A stretch of 53,940 bases of DNA from Butyrivibrio sp. MC2013 (GCF_000424585.1 NZ_KE384212.1:1-53940), one strand, 5' to 3'. Counted from the first letter of the stretch, positions 1 to 9,425 are shown. A program made the numbers and translations. The notes: generated from the sequence alone by a model not told the origin.

Positions 1-189
1 TTTTTCCTGTGCAGCTTCAGTTTTTCTGTGTCTCCCATCTGTCGGAATCATCTCACCCGTCTCAGGATCTATCTTTCCGATAAGAGTACGCTTGGCCCGG
101 CTCTGCTGTTTTTCTTTGTCCCAGTATGCCTTGGATTCGTAGACATAGGTTATTCCTGTTCGTTTATCAAGTTGTTTTATTATTCCCAT
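1..189 (-). CDS. Transposase N-terminus (IS1634/IS4-like), cut by window edge
   Basis: Reading the minus strand from the ATG at 189 gives 63 uninterrupted codons that run off the left edge of the window. The start is preceded by an AGGAG ribosome site at good spacing. The peptide begins MGIIKQLDKRTGITYVYE and continues with a YWDKEKQQSRAKR stretch and an IDPETGEMIPTDGR stretch. That N-terminal style is familiar from IS1634/IS4-like transposases in Clostridia, but the DDE catalytic region lies outside the window. The family name is therefore by resemblance only. A mobile element just upstream of the dcw cluster is the likely context. Confidence 0.6.
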   Translation of the reverse strand, partial: MGIIKQLDKRTGITYVYESKAYWDKEKQQSRAKRTLIGKIDPETGEMIPTDGRHRKTEAAQEK

Positions 190-208
190 GGGGGTGCTCC
201 TTTCTGTA

Positions 209-244
209 ACATCGTTACGTTTATATTATATATCATAACGATGT
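209..244. repeat. Inverted repeat upstream of the transposase gene
   Basis: ACATCGTTA at 209-217 and TAACGATGT at 236-244 are perfect 9-bp inverted arms around an AT-rich spacer. The repeat lies 20 bp upstream of the transposase start, so it could be a terminal or subterminal repeat of the element, or an operator. Confidence 0.4.
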
Positions 245-257
245 AAAATGCAATAGA

Positions 258-295
258 AAAACCCAAAAAAGTTAGATTTTTTCTGGGTTTTCTCA
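258..295. terminator. Terminator-like hairpin between IS and dcw leader
   Basis: An A-rich arm with CCC (258-270) pairs with a T-rich arm with GGG (276-290), with one bulged C. The A/T-rich ends on both sides would allow it to act in either direction. Confidence 0.4.
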
Positions 296-459
296 AATTT
301 TCATATGTATTTTTATCGTTAGGTTAGAATGTCAAGTTAGGGTCTGAACAGTAACGATTCTTCTGCAGAATTTTTAAAAAAATAATTATTGTATTTACAT
401 TTGCTTTGTATTTGCAAATCTTGTATTTGCTTTAGGGCTTACTACAAGATAATGTATGA

Positions 460-495
460 AAAGCGCTTTGGAGGCTTGCCAAAGCGCTTTTTTCA
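460..495 (+). terminator. Intrinsic terminator upstream of the mraZ promoter
   Basis: AAAGCGCTTTGG (460-471) and CCAAAGCGCTTT (479-490) form a perfect 12-bp stem with a 7-nt loop, followed by a run of T. It insulates the dcw promoter from upstream transcription. The rest of the gene-free stretch 190-655 holds the inverted repeat and hairpin listed separately, the promoter and the MraZ boxes; I see no other gene in it. Confidence 0.75.
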
Positions 496-519
496 TGTGC
501 TTAAATGGCTTTTAGACAC

Positions 520-548
520 TTGCAGATGGAGGAAAATGGGTATAAAAT
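520..548 (+). promoter_or_regulatory. Vegetative promoter of the dcw cluster
   Basis: TTGCAG (520-525) and TAAAAT (543-548) are separated by 17 bp, a good sigma-A-type promoter. It sits just after the terminator at 460-495 and just before the MraZ boxes, as expected for an autoregulated mraZ promoter. Confidence 0.65.
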
Positions 549-554
549 CAAATC

Positions 555-594
555 AGGTGGTGAAAAGTGGTGATTTGTGGTGGAAAATGGTAAA
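555..594 (+). promoter_or_regulatory. MraZ boxes: four direct repeats at 10-bp period
   Basis: GGTGG, AGTGG, TGTGG and AATGG end at exactly 560, 570, 580 and 590, so a GTGGTG-type unit recurs once per helical turn. MraZ is known in other bacteria to bind tandem TG-rich repeats of about this spacing in front of its own gene. Their position immediately downstream of the -10 box predicts repression by blocking the polymerase. Confidence 0.75.
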
Positions 595-655
595 TCACCC
601 ACTAGGGCAAGGAAGGCCTGGATTTTGCCAGAGCGCGCGAGGTATGTGAAAACAA

Positions 656-1090
656 ATGTTAACGGGTGAATACAGTCATTCAATTGATGCTAAGGGAAGA
701 CTGATCATCCCATCCAGGATCCGGGAGGAGCTCGGCGATGAATTTGCCGTGACCAAGGGACTGGACGGGTGTCTTCTGCTGTATCCCGAAGACAGCTGGG
801 AGGACTTCGCGGGCCGGCTTCAGGCACTTCCTGCAGCCACAAACGCTGCAGCCAGAAAGGTTCAGAGATTCTTTCTGGGAAGTGCTCTTACAACAGAGTT
901 TGATAAGCAGGGCAGGATTCTCTTGCCAGCCAAGCTACTGGAATTTGCAGGACTATCCAAGGAAGCAGTGATTGTAGGAATGGGTAATCATGCTGAGATA
1001 TGGGATCCTGTGAAATATGAAGAGTTTAACAGTGATGATGATATAGACAGCATTGCTGAGAATATGGGTGACCTGGGACTCAGGTTTTGA
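656..1090 (+). CDS. mraZ: Transcriptional regulator MraZ
   Basis: A 144-residue protein of normal family length. It carries the two SpoVT/AbrB-like half-domains of MraZ, each with the diagnostic DxxGR motif: D11-AKGR followed by LIIPSR, and D83-KQGR followed by ILLPAKL. MraZ oligomerises into a ring and binds tandem boxes upstream of the dcw operon. Four such boxes lie at 555-594, so autoregulation is the direct expectation. It is the first gene of the cluster; a GAGG sequence precedes the ATG at 656. rsmH follows after 20 bp. Confidence 0.95.
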   Translation: MLTGEYSHSIDAKGRLIIPSRIREELGDEFAVTKGLDGCLLLYPEDSWEDFAGRLQALPAATNAAARKVQRFFLGSALTTEFDKQGRILLPAKLLEFAGLSKEAVIVGMGNHAEIWDPVKYEEFNSDDDIDSIAENMGDLGLRF

Positions 1091-1110
1091 TCTTGTCACG
1101 GAGGAATCAA

Positions 1111-2058
1111 ATGGAATTCGCACATGTATCTGTTTTGTTAAATGAATGCATTGATAATCTTAATATCAAAGCAGATGGTATCTATGCGGATTTTACTCTG
1201 GGAGGCGGCGGTCATTCCTATCAGATAGCTTCAAGACTTACAGAGGGTGGACATCTATACGGAGTAGATCAGGATGCAGATGCAATAGCTGCTGCCAGCA
1301 AGAGACTTGAGGACTTTAAGGACAGAGTCACTATCATCAGAGACAATTACGAGAATGCAGTCCGTAGGCTAAGGGAGCTGGGCGTTACAGGGGTAGACGG
1401 TATACTCATTGATCTGGGTGTATCTTCATGGCAGCTTGATGATGCCGCAAGGGGCTTTTCTTATAATAATGACGCTCCTCTTGATATGAGGATGGATCAG
1501 AGACAGGAGCTCACAGCCAGAGAGATTGTTAACGAATGGCCCTTGGAGGAGCTCTATCACATAATCAGAGATTACGGCGAAGATGGTTTCGCCAGAAATA
1601 TAGCAAAGCACATTTGCATGGAAAGGGAGAAAAAGCCCATAGAGACCACACTAGAGCTGGACAGGATAGTACATGAGGCTATACCGGCCAAGATGAGGAC
1701 CAGAGGCGGCAATCCCAGTAAGAGAACATTTCAGGCTATAAGGATAGCCTGCAACAGAGAACTTGATGTACTCAGTGATTCCCTGGATGGGATGATAGAT
1801 TTTCTAAATCCCGGAGGAAGGCTCTGCATCATCACCTTCCATTCATTGGAAGACAGGATAGTAAAGAGCGGATTCAAAAGAAATGAGAATCCTTGTACAT
1901 GCCCTCCGGAATTTCCGGTGTGTGTGTGCGGCAAGATATCAAAGGGCAAAGTACTGAGCAGGAAACCAATACTTCCATCCAGGGAAGAACTTGAAGCCAA
2001 TTCAAGATCTGCCAGTGCCAAGCTCAGAGTATTTGAGAAGACAGGAGGATCATCATGA
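1111..2058 (+). CDS. rsmH: 16S rRNA m4C1402 methyltransferase RsmH (MraW)
   Basis: A 315-residue SAM-dependent methyltransferase that N4-methylates C1402 in the decoding centre of 16S rRNA. Visible motifs are the SAM-binding [10 protein letters not shown] (27-36), GVDQDADA (51-58), [10 protein letters not shown] (101-110) and the family signature [14 protein letters not shown] (115-128). The frame is open further upstream from a TTG at 1087. I chose the ATG at 1111 because GGAGGA lies at 1100-1105 and the protein then begins with the canonical [10 protein letters not shown]. Its stop overlaps the ftsL start as ATGA, implying translational coupling. Confidence 0.95.
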   Translation: MEFAHVSVLLNECIDNLNIKADGIYADFTLGGGGHSYQIASRLTEGGHLYGVDQDADAIAAASKRLEDFKDRVTIIRDNYENAVRRLRELGVTGVDGILIDLGVSSWQLDDAARGFSYNNDAPLDMRMDQRQELTAREIVNEWPLEELYHIIRDYGEDGFARNIAKHICMEREKKPIETTLELDRIVHEAIPAKMRTRGGNPSKRTFQAIRIACNRELDVLSDSLDGMIDFLNPGGRLCIITFHSLEDRIVKSGFKRNENPCTCPPEFPVCVCGKISKGKVLSRKPILPSREELEANSRSASAKLRVFEKTGGSS

Positions 2059-2516
2059 ACGTAAGAACATATGATCGCTATGGCAATACAATTTTTGTAG
2101 AAGGTAATACATTAAGATCACAGCTTATGCCCGCTTTGGATGACAGAGAGGGTTTAAGAGTTGCGCACCCAAAAAGAGGCAGAAAGAGAAATGCTGTATC
2201 AGGCACATATCTTGCCTTTTTGTGTGTGATGCTCTTTGCTATGATAGCTGTTCTTACCTGGTATATTTCCCTTAGATCCGGGATTACAGAGAGCATTAAT
2301 GAGATCGCTGTTCTTGAGAGCAGACTGAATGATTTGAAACAGTCCAATGATGAGGAGTATAATAAGGCGGTTAGCAGTATCGATCTTGACGAGATCAAGA
2401 ATACCGCTATTTATGATTACGGCATGCAGTACGCAAGTGAAGACCAGATCATCAAGTACAGCGATGGCGGCGGAGAGGATTACGTTCGCCAAAACAGTGC
2501 TATACCCGGAAATTGA
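2055..2516 (+). CDS. ftsL: Septum formation protein FtsL-like
   Basis: A 153-residue bitopic protein in the place where ftsL is always found, between rsmH and the septal PBP. A basic cytoplasmic N-terminus (to about residue 50, with RGRKR) is followed by one membrane span (51-72) and a heptad-like coiled-coil segment (about 78-98, [12 protein letters not shown]), then an acidic tail. FtsL forms the FtsQ/DivIB-FtsL-FtsB complex that licenses septal synthesis. Sequence identity in this family is low, so the call rests on topology and position. It overlaps rsmH by 4 bp. Confidence 0.8.
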   Translation: MNVRTYDRYGNTIFVEGNTLRSQLMPALDDREGLRVAHPKRGRKRNAVSGTYLAFLCVMLFAMIAVLTWYISLRSGITESINEIAVLESRLNDLKQSNDEEYNKAVSSIDLDEIKNTAIYDYGMQYASEDQIIKYSDGGGEDYVRQNSAIPGN

Positions 2517-2562
2517 GACTGGGGCTTCTTTTATCGTATTTGAATAGTATGTGACTATTAAT

Positions 2563-2592
2563 GCCGGCTGAAATATATAGCCGGCAAATTTT
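2563..2592 (+). terminator. Hairpin between ftsL and the PBP gene
   Basis: GCCGGCT (2563-2569) pairs with AGCCGGC (2579-2585), followed by AAATTTTTT. It has the form of an intrinsic terminator but lies inside an evident operon, so partial termination or a processing/stability role is more likely than a true operon end. Confidence 0.5.
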
Positions 2593-2616
2593 TTACTGAT
2601 AAAAAAGAGGTAGGGG

Positions 2617-4950
2617 ATGGAGAAAAGGAAAAAGGTTCAGAAATTTACGGCAAGGATGCGCAGAAAACTGGGAGTGCTCTTTGTGATCCTGCTAATGCTC
2701 TTTGGAGGACTGGGAGCAAGGCTTTTATCCATAATACTCAATAATGAAGAGGAATATCAAAAGCAGGTGCTGGCGCAGAGGGCTTATGATTCCATATCAA
2801 TAGCCTACAGAAGAGGCTCCATAACAGACAGGAACGGAACGGTGCTGGCAGTCAGCGAAAAGGTCTATAATGTGATCCTGGATGTCCGCGTCCTTACTCA
2901 GACCAAGGAGGCAATAGAGCCTACTATAGCGGCTCTGGTACATCATTTTGACCTTGATCCTACTTTTATCAGAAATTACATCAAAGACAATCCTACATCG
3001 GCTTATTGTATCCTGGCCAGGGAGCTTAGCTATGATACAGTTGCGCCTTTTATGGCTCTCATGGAGATAGGCGGTGAGAATTATAATGAACTCATCAAGG
3101 GCGTCTGGTTTGAAGATTCCTATATCAGGAAGTATCCCAACGGCTCTATGGCCAGTGATCTGATCGGCTTTACTACAGGAGACGGCAGAGGCATGGGCGG
3201 CCTGGAGCAGTATTATGAGGAGGAGCTAAGAGGAACAGAAGGAAGAGAGTACGGATACCTGGATGACAATATGGATCTGGAGAGGACTACGATACCGGCT
3301 ACTGATGGAAATAGTATCGTTACTACTATTGATGGTAATCTTCAGACTATAGTGGAGAAACAGCTATTGCAATTTAATGAACAGTATCGTGATGCCTTTC
3401 ACGAAGGCAATGGCGCCGAAAATGTTGGCTGTATCATGATGGATGTCAATAACGGAGAGATACTGGCCATGGCTTCCTATCCGAATTTTGACCTGAATGA
3501 TGTGTACGATACAGATGCTCTCATCGGCATGAGAATGGTGGATGAGGAAGGCAAGAAAACTGATCCTGATTCTGAACTGGGAGCATATATCAACGAAGCA
3601 AGTATTGAGAACATGAGCAAGAAACAGCTCATGGCTAATCTCAATTCTCTTTGGAAGAACTTCACCATAGCAACCTCCTATGAGCCCGGATCTGTAGCAA
3701 AGCCCTTTACAGTGGCTGCGGCTATTGACGGCGGGGCCATAACAGGCAATGAGTCTTATGAATGTAACGGTTCCCTTCATGTGGGTGACAGAGACATATC
3801 ATGTCATAACAGATACGGTGACGGAACAGTGTCTGTAGCAAGGTCTATAGAGATATCTTGCAACGTTGCTTTGATGAAGGTGGGCCAGGCTATGGGTGCT
3901 GAGATGTTTGCCCACTATCAGCATGCTTTTGGCTTTGGCCTTAAGACCAATATAGATCTCTATGGAGAGACCAGGACTGCCAATCTGATATACAGTGCTG
4001 ATAAGCTGGGTCCCACAGAGCTTGCGACCGGAACCTTCGGTCAGGGCTTTAATGTGACTATGATAGAGACAATAGCAGCCTTTTCTTCCCTTATAAACGG
4101 CGGATATTATTACCAGCCTCATGTAGTCAGCAAGATCCTGTCTCCCGGCGGAGCTACCATCAAGAATATCCAGCCTAGGGTGATCAGGCAGACAATCTCA
4201 GAATCCACTTCGGATAAGGTAAGAGAATATTGCAATCAGGTAGTATCAGGCTCTGAAGGCACAGGTAAGACCGCAAGGCCTGCAGGTTACATGATAGGTG
4301 GTAAGACAGGTACAGCTGAGACTATTCCCCGTGACAAGACCAATTATGTGGTTTCGTTCATGGGATATGCACCTGCTGATGATCCTCAGATCGCTATATA
4401 CGTAGTAGTAGACAGGCCCAATACCCAGTATCAGGATGATGCCAAGTTTGCTACAAGGATAGTGAGGGGGATCCTGAGTGAAGCCCTTCCTTATCTGCAT
4501 TTTCCTATGACAGAGGGCTTGTCTGAGACAGAGGAGCAGGAGCTTCTTGACAAGAAGGCCGAGGAGGAACGTATCGCTGCAGAAAGAAAGGCAGCAAAAG
4601 AAGAAGAGGAAGGAAATAATTCTGAAAATGGCATCCTGGATGGAAACGAGCTGCTGCAAAACGGTGAAGGTGGCCTGGATGGCAGTGTAGAAGGAATGGG
4701 ATCTGAAGCTGTGGTCATAGATACAGATAATGCCAGTGACCAGGGAGCTGACTCCGATCCCCGGGAAGGCGAAGGAGAGGCTCCTGAGCCCGGGCAGGAG
4801 ATCTGGAGAACTTTTGACGTAGATCCTGAAACAGGGTATTATATTGACCCGAACACAGGTAATCTTATAGACCCTGAAACGGGTAATGAAATAGGCGGAG
4901 CTTCTAGTCTGCCCGATACTGTAGCAGGAGAGGGAAATACAGATGACTAA
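2617..4950 (+). CDS. ftsI: Septal class B penicillin-binding protein (FtsI/SpoVD type) with acidic C-terminal tail
   Basis: A 777-residue transpeptidase that cross-links septal peptidoglycan. A basic cytoplasmic N-terminus and one membrane span (about 17-37) precede the PBP dimerisation domain and the transpeptidase domain. The three active-site motifs are intact: SVAK (S359-K362), SCN (414-416) and KTG (563-565). No PASTA domain is seen. Instead, residues from about 635 form a roughly 140-residue extension that is highly acidic and ends in three tandem 8-residue units of the type DPETGxxI (nt 4822-4893). Such a tail would lie outside the membrane. It overlaps mraY by 8 bp. Confidence 0.9.
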   Translation: MEKRKKVQKFTARMRRKLGVLFVILLMLFGGLGARLLSIILNNEEEYQKQVLAQRAYDSISIAYRRGSITDRNGTVLAVSEKVYNVILDVRVLTQTKEAIEPTIAALVHHFDLDPTFIRNYIKDNPTSAYCILARELSYDTVAPFMALMEIGGENYNELIKGVWFEDSYIRKYPNGSMASDLIGFTTGDGRGMGGLEQYYEEELRGTEGREYGYLDDNMDLERTTIPATDGNSIVTTIDGNLQTIVEKQLLQFNEQYRDAFHEGNGAENVGCIMMDVNNGEILAMASYPNFDLNDVYDTDALIGMRMVDEEGKKTDPDSELGAYINEASIENMSKKQLMANLNSLWKNFTIATSYEPGSVAKPFTVAAAIDGGAITGNESYECNGSLHVGDRDISCHNRYGDGTVSVARSIEISCNVALMKVGQAMGAEMFAHYQHAFGFGLKTNIDLYGETRTANLIYSADKLGPTELATGTFGQGFNVTMIETIAAFSSLINGGYYYQPHVVSKILSPGGATIKNIQPRVIRQTISESTSDKVREYCNQVVSGSEGTGKTARPAGYMIGGKTGTAETIPRDKTNYVVSFMGYAPADDPQIAIYVVVDRPNTQYQDDAKFATRIVRGILSEALPYLHFPMTEGLSETEEQELLDKKAEEERIAAERKAAKEEEEGNNSENGILDGNELLQNGEGGLDGSVEGMGSEAVVIDTDNASDQGADSDPREGEGEAPEPGQEIWRTFDVDPETGYYIDPNTGNLIDPETGNEIGGASSLPDTVAGEGNTDD

Positions 4951-5911
4951 TGGATATTTGACCACAATATTTGCGCCCCTTGTGGCATCATGGCTACTGG
5001 CACTCATAGCGGGAAGATTTATCATCCCTGTTTTGAAGAAGATGGGAATAAAGGATATAGAAAGGGAAGAAGGCCTGGAATCACACAAGAAAAAGGCCGG
5101 TACGCCTCTTATGGGCGGTATCATATTTCTGCTTCCACTTCTTATTGTGTCTATTCCCTATCTGAAGAGAAGTAGTGAGATAGTATCAGTACTCATACTG
5201 ACAGGCGGCTTTTATCTGGTGGGCGTAGCTGATGATTATATCAAAGTAGTGATGCACAGGAATCTGGGTCTTAGAGTATGGCAAAAGCTGCTCTTCCAGT
5301 TCCTCATCATGGCGCTTTATACAGTATATGTTGTGAATTTTACAGATATGGGATTTGAAATGCTGATCCCTTTTGCAGGAAGGACTCTTGATCTGGGTAT
5401 CCTGAATATCCCTTTCCTTTTCCTGGTGGCACTGGCTACTACAAACGGGACTAATTTCACAGACGGAGTAGACGGCCTTTGCGCTTCTGTTACTGCTGTT
5501 TGTGCTGGATTTTTTGCAGCAGCGGCACTCCACTTGTCTTCAGGTGTGGCTCCCTGTGCGGCAGCCATGATAGGTGCACTTCTTGGTTATCTGTATTACA
5601 ATGTGCATCCCGGTAAGGTATATATGGGTGATGGGGGTTCTCTGGCTATAGGAGGCTTTGTCACAGCAATGGCTTATGTGCTGCATCTTCAGCTCTTCAT
5701 CCCTATTGTAGGTATAATATATGCTGTTGAAGTATTATCTGTAGTGATACAGGTTGGATATTTCAAGATAAGTGGTGGCAAAAGAGTATTCCGTATGGCT
5801 CCCATCCATCATCATTATGAGAAGGGTGGATGGTCTGAGACTCAGGTGGTAAATGCTTTTGCAACAGTGACAATTATAGCAGCACTCCTTGGTTTTTTAG
5901 CGCTGCTTTGA
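4943..5911 (+). CDS. mraY: Phospho-N-acetylmuramoyl-pentapeptide transferase MraY
   Basis: A 322-residue polytopic membrane enzyme that transfers phospho-MurNAc-pentapeptide to undecaprenyl phosphate, making lipid I. The catalytic signatures are present in order: ADDYIK (96-101, the Mg-binding Asp pair), NFTDGVDGL (171-179), GDGGSLAIGG (from 229) and the HHHYE loop (289-293). The start overlaps the end of the PBP gene by 8 bp. murD follows after 16 bp, so the gene is embedded in the operon. murE and murF, which often flank mraY, are missing here. Confidence 0.95.
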   Translation: MTNGYLTTIFAPLVASWLLALIAGRFIIPVLKKMGIKDIEREEGLESHKKKAGTPLMGGIIFLLPLLIVSIPYLKRSSEIVSVLILTGGFYLVGVADDYIKVVMHRNLGLRVWQKLLFQFLIMALYTVYVVNFTDMGFEMLIPFAGRTLDLGILNIPFLFLVALATTNGTNFTDGVDGLCASVTAVCAGFFAAAALHLSSGVAPCAAAMIGALLGYLYYNVHPGKVYMGDGGSLAIGGFVTAMAYVLHLQLFIPIVGIIYAVEVLSVVIQVGYFKISGGKRVFRMAPIHHHYEKGGWSETQVVNAFATVTIIAALLGFLALL

Positions 5912-5927
5912 TGAAAAGAGGTTAGAG

Positions 5928-7292
5928 ATGGAACTGAAAGGTAAGAAAGTACTGGTAATAGGAAGCGGACTCTCCGGGATTGGCTCAGCCCATTTATTGT
6001 GTGAAAGCGGAGCACTCCCTGTAATACTGGATGAAAATGAAAAGGTGACCGTAGAGGCTGTAAAGTCCAAGCTTGATCCTGATGACAGAGATAAGGTAGA
6101 GATCATAATAGGTCAGCTTCCTAATGAGATCAAAAAAGAGATAGTCCTGGTAGTGCCAAGCCCTGCAGTATCAATGGAGACTCCTGTGATGGCAGCTTTG
6201 ATAGGGGATGGCATACCTGTATGGAGCGAGATAGAGCTTGCGTATAATTTTGCCAAAGGCGAACTGATCGCGATAACAGGTACCAATGGCAAGACTACCA
6301 CCACCAGCCTTATGGGAGAGATCATGAAGGCGGTAAACAGTGAAGTATATGTGGTGGGCAATATTGGCCATTCCTATGCTCTTGAAGCACTGTCCATGAC
6401 TGACAAGGCTGTATCAGTGGCTGAGATCAGCTCTTTTCAGTTAGAAGCAGTTGATAATTTCCATGCACATATCTCGACTATCCTTAATATCACACCGGAT
6501 CATCTCAACAGGCATCATACTATGGAAAACTATGCAGCCTGCAAAGAGAATATATGCAACAGACAGACCAAGGAAGACGTATGCGTTCTGAATTATGATA
6601 ATCCCTACACCAGAGAATTTGCGGATAAGTGCCCCGGAAGGGTAGTATTCTTTTCCTCACAGGAACAGCTGTCTGATGGATGGTGGCTCAAGGGAGATAC
6701 CATCATGCTGTCTGCAGGAGCGGTAGATACTCCTGTCATGGATATCCATGATATGAATCTGGTGGGTACCTGCAATGTGGAGAATGTCATGGCATCGCTG
6801 GCTATGGCCTGTGCTGCGGGAGTGCCCCTGTCTGTATCCCTTAGGGTGATCAGATCTTTTAAGGCTGTAGAGCACAGGATCGAATATTCCGGTACCAAAA
6901 ACGGAGTGGATTATTATAATGATTCCAAGGGAACCAATCCTGATGCGGCTATACAGGGCATCAAGGCTATGAGTAAGCCTACCTATCTGATAGGCGGCGG
7001 TTATGACAAGGGCGGAGATTTTGATGAGTGGATCGAGGCTTTTGGAGACAAGGTAAAGGAGCTGGTTCTCATAGGTGAGACTGCGGATAAGATCGATGCA
7101 TGTGCCAGAAAGCATGGCTTTACAGCTATCCATCATGAAGACAGCTTTATGGGAGCTCTTGAATACTGTTCCTCCAATGCTCAGCCCGGAGATGCGGTGC
7201 TATTATCACCTGCATGTGCCAGCTGGGATATGTTCCCCAGCTATGAAGTAAGAGGACGTCAGTTCAAGGAGTATGTAAACGGACTGAAATGA
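5928..7292 (+). CDS. murD: UDP-N-acetylmuramoylalanine-D-glutamate ligase MurD
   Basis: A 454-residue cytoplasmic Mur ligase that adds D-Glu to UDP-MurNAc-L-Ala. The N-terminal Rossmann-like domain begins VLVIGSGLSGIGSAHLL. The central domain has the ATP-binding GTNGKTTTT (118-126) and a SSFQLE motif. The C-terminal domain contains HRIEY and NDSKGTNPDA. A GAGG sequence precedes the ATG. Length is normal for the family. Confidence 0.95.
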   Translation: MELKGKKVLVIGSGLSGIGSAHLLCESGALPVILDENEKVTVEAVKSKLDPDDRDKVEIIIGQLPNEIKKEIVLVVPSPAVSMETPVMAALIGDGIPVWSEIELAYNFAKGELIAITGTNGKTTTTSLMGEIMKAVNSEVYVVGNIGHSYALEALSMTDKAVSVAEISSFQLEAVDNFHAHISTILNITPDHLNRHHTMENYAACKENICNRQTKEDVCVLNYDNPYTREFADKCPGRVVFFSSQEQLSDGWWLKGDTIMLSAGAVDTPVMDIHDMNLVGTCNVENVMASLAMACAAGVPLSVSLRVIRSFKAVEHRIEYSGTKNGVDYYNDSKGTNPDAAIQGIKAMSKPTYLIGGGYDKGGDFDEWIEAFGDKVKELVLIGETADKIDACARKHGFTAIHHEDSFMGALEYCSSNAQPGDAVLLSPACASWDMFPSYEVRGRQFKEYVNGLK

Positions 7293-7337
7293 TCAGTAAG
7301 TCCCGAGAATATTTTTTTGACTGGGGAGGAATTATTT

Positions 7338-8507
7338 ATGGACGAAGCTGCAAAGCAGAGAGTCAAGGAAAGATTCAGAAAGAGATTTTATCCGGATTAC
7401 GGACTATTTCTCATAGTCCTCTTTTTGCTGACCTTTGGACTGATCATGCTCTTGTCAGTCAGTTCCTATGAATCCAAGATCACTTTTGGTGATTCAAATA
7501 CATATTTTTATAAGCAGCTAAAGGCAACTGCCATAGGCCTTGTCATGATGCTTATCACGACTTTTATTCCTTATGGTGTATATAAAAGATTTACCGGTAT
7601 TGCTTATGTTTTTTCTGGATTAATATTGCTTTCGGTCAAGACGAGCTTTGCTTATTCTGCAAACGGTGCTACCAGGTGGGTCAGGGTGGCAGGAATATCC
7701 ATACAGCCTGCAGAGATCAGTAAGACGCTTATGATAATTGCTCTGGCGGGATTTATCAGCGAGCTTGGCAAACGAGTATCTACCTTAAGAGGATTTGTTT
7801 TGACTCTTGTCATGTCCCTTATACCTGCCGCAGCTGTCTATGGTCTGACCAAAAACCTGAGCTCTGCTTTTATTATTGTCAGTATCTCTCTTATCATGCT
7901 CTTTGTTTCATGTCCTAATTATGCGAGATTTGTTGTTCTGGGGCTCATTGGCGCAGGCCTCGCATTTTTGGCTGTATTTAGGGCTGTAAATGCGCCTTCG
8001 CCCAGTGACCTTGGCTTTCGCTCCAACAGAATACTGGCCTGGCTTCATCCTGAGAATTATGCGGCAGGTAAGGGTATGCAGACCGTGCAGGCTCTTTATG
8101 CAATAGGCTCCGGAGGACTCTTTGGCAAGGGGCTGGGAGAGAGCATGCAAAAGCTGGGTTACCTTCCCGAAGCTCAGAATGATATGATCTTCTCTATAGT
8201 ATGTGAGGAACTGGGACTCTTTGGTGCTGCGGCTATTATTGTCCTGTTCATAATGCTGATCTACAGACTCAGGTCCATAGCAGATGCTGCACCTGATATG
8301 TTTTCTGCCCTTTTGGTGGTAGGTGTTATGGGACATATTGCTGTGCAGGTAATACTGAATATAGCAGTTGTGACCAATACAATACCCAATACCGGAATTA
8401 CCCTGCCCTTCTTTAGTAATGGCGGAAGTGCTGTCATCATGCAGCTCATAGAGATAGGAATAGCATCCGGCGTGGCATTCAGAACGCCTGTAAGCGAGGT
8501 CCACTAA
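7338..8507 (+). CDS. ftsW: Septal SEDS glycosyltransferase FtsW
   Basis: A 389-residue SEDS-family polytopic protein that polymerises septal glycan together with the class B PBP encoded three genes upstream. About ten hydrophobic segments are visible. Family signatures include GATRWVRVAGISIQPAEISK in the first half and LPFFSNGGSAVIMQL near the end. The frame opens at 7317, but I take ATG 7338 because GGGGAGGA stands at 7323-7330. The next gene is ftsQ, with no murG between them, unlike the textbook order. Confidence 0.93.
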   Translation: MDEAAKQRVKERFRKRFYPDYGLFLIVLFLLTFGLIMLLSVSSYESKITFGDSNTYFYKQLKATAIGLVMMLITTFIPYGVYKRFTGIAYVFSGLILLSVKTSFAYSANGATRWVRVAGISIQPAEISKTLMIIALAGFISELGKRVSTLRGFVLTLVMSLIPAAAVYGLTKNLSSAFIIVSISLIMLFVSCPNYARFVVLGLIGAGLAFLAVFRAVNAPSPSDLGFRSNRILAWLHPENYAAGKGMQTVQALYAIGSGGLFGKGLGESMQKLGYLPEAQNDMIFSIVCEELGLFGAAAIIVLFIMLIYRLRSIADAAPDMFSALLVVGVMGHIAVQVILNIAVVTNTIPNTGITLPFFSNGGSAVIMQLIEIGIASGVAFRTPVSEVH

Positions 8508-8509
8508 CT

Positions 8510-9415
8510 ATGGCGGGTGTAAGAAGAGAGACAGATCAAAAAAAGAAACTTGCAAGGCGCAGGAAAAGGCAGCGAATGAGGAGGGGAGCGCTTGCTGCAA
8601 ATGTTGTAAAGGCAGATGAGAGCCCTTCCATGCCAAGGAACAGGAGACCTCAGAGAAAAGCAAAAAAGAGCTTAAAGAGGCTCTTAAAAGATAATAAGTC
8701 TATTCTCTATATACTGGCCGGCCTTATAGTTATGTTGCTCCTGGCCTTTGGCGCACTCATGTATGTCAGGTCAGAGTACAAGGTCTACAATGTATATGTA
8801 GATGGAAACAGCTGGTATACCAATGAAGAGATAGGTGATATTGTGATGAGCGGGCCTTTTACTCACAATAGTCTCTTTTTGTCCATGAAATACAGGGGCA
8901 AGGCCATAGAGAATATCCCCTATGTGGAAAAGATCACAGTAGAAATAATTAATAATCATACAATCAGTATACATGTTTTTGAAAAGGCACTTGCCGGGTG
9001 TGTTAAGTACCTTGAACATTATATGTATTTTGACAGGGAAGGGATAATAGTGGAGACAGGTGATGACCTGCTCTACGGTGTACCTCTTGTCAGCGGCCTT
9101 AAATTTGACTCTGTGGTCATGTATGAGCCTTTGCCTGTGGGTAATGACAGCGTATTTGGACAGATACTGGATCTTACACAGCTTCTTAGCAAATACAAGC
9201 TGGATGCTGATAAGATCTCCTTTGACAGCTCATATAATGTGACTCTCTACTTTGGGGATGTTGAAGCTGTGATGGGAGAGGGCCTTGGGGTAGAAGAGAA
9301 GATAATACAGCTTCCTCACCTGCTTCCGGATCTTGAGGGCAAAAAAGGTATTCTTCATCTTGAAGATGTGGATGAGAATACGTCGACAATCAGATTTGAA
9401 GCTACAATAAATTAA
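8510..9415 (+). CDS. ftsQ: Cell division protein FtsQ/DivIB
   Basis: A 301-residue bitopic protein. A long, very basic cytoplasmic segment (residues 1-62, many K/R) precedes one membrane span (about 64-86). It is followed by a POTRA-type domain with the YKVYNVYVDGNSWYTNEEI start and a FtsQ/DivIB beta domain. It recruits and regulates the septal synthase with FtsL. The gene starts 2 bp after the ftsW stop with only GAGG in the ftsW end as ribosome site, so translation is probably coupled. The basic N-terminus is longer than in E. coli FtsQ but typical of DivIB. Confidence 0.88.
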   Translation: MAGVRRETDQKKKLARRRKRQRMRRGALAANVVKADESPSMPRNRRPQRKAKKSLKRLLKDNKSILYILAGLIVMLLLAFGALMYVRSEYKVYNVYVDGNSWYTNEEIGDIVMSGPFTHNSLFLSMKYRGKAIENIPYVEKITVEIINNHTISIHVFEKALAGCVKYLEHYMYFDREGIIVETGDDLLYGVPLVSGLKFDSVVMYEPLPVGNDSVFGQILDLTQLLSKYKLDADKISFDSSYNVTLYFGDVEAVMGEGLGVEEKIIQLPHLLPDLEGKKGILHLEDVDENTSTIRFEATIN

Positions 9416-9425
9416 AACGGTATAG

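Noticed and set aside
389..649. 86-codon frame over the mraZ leader
   Set aside because: It runs through the terminator at 460-495, the promoter and the MraZ boxes; a coding role is not credible.
4246..5124. 292-codon open frame on the minus strand
   Set aside because: It lies fully across the PBP and mraY genes, has no ribosome site, and its translation is a Cys/Ser/Ile-rich mixture without domains. It is a shadow of the plus-strand genes.
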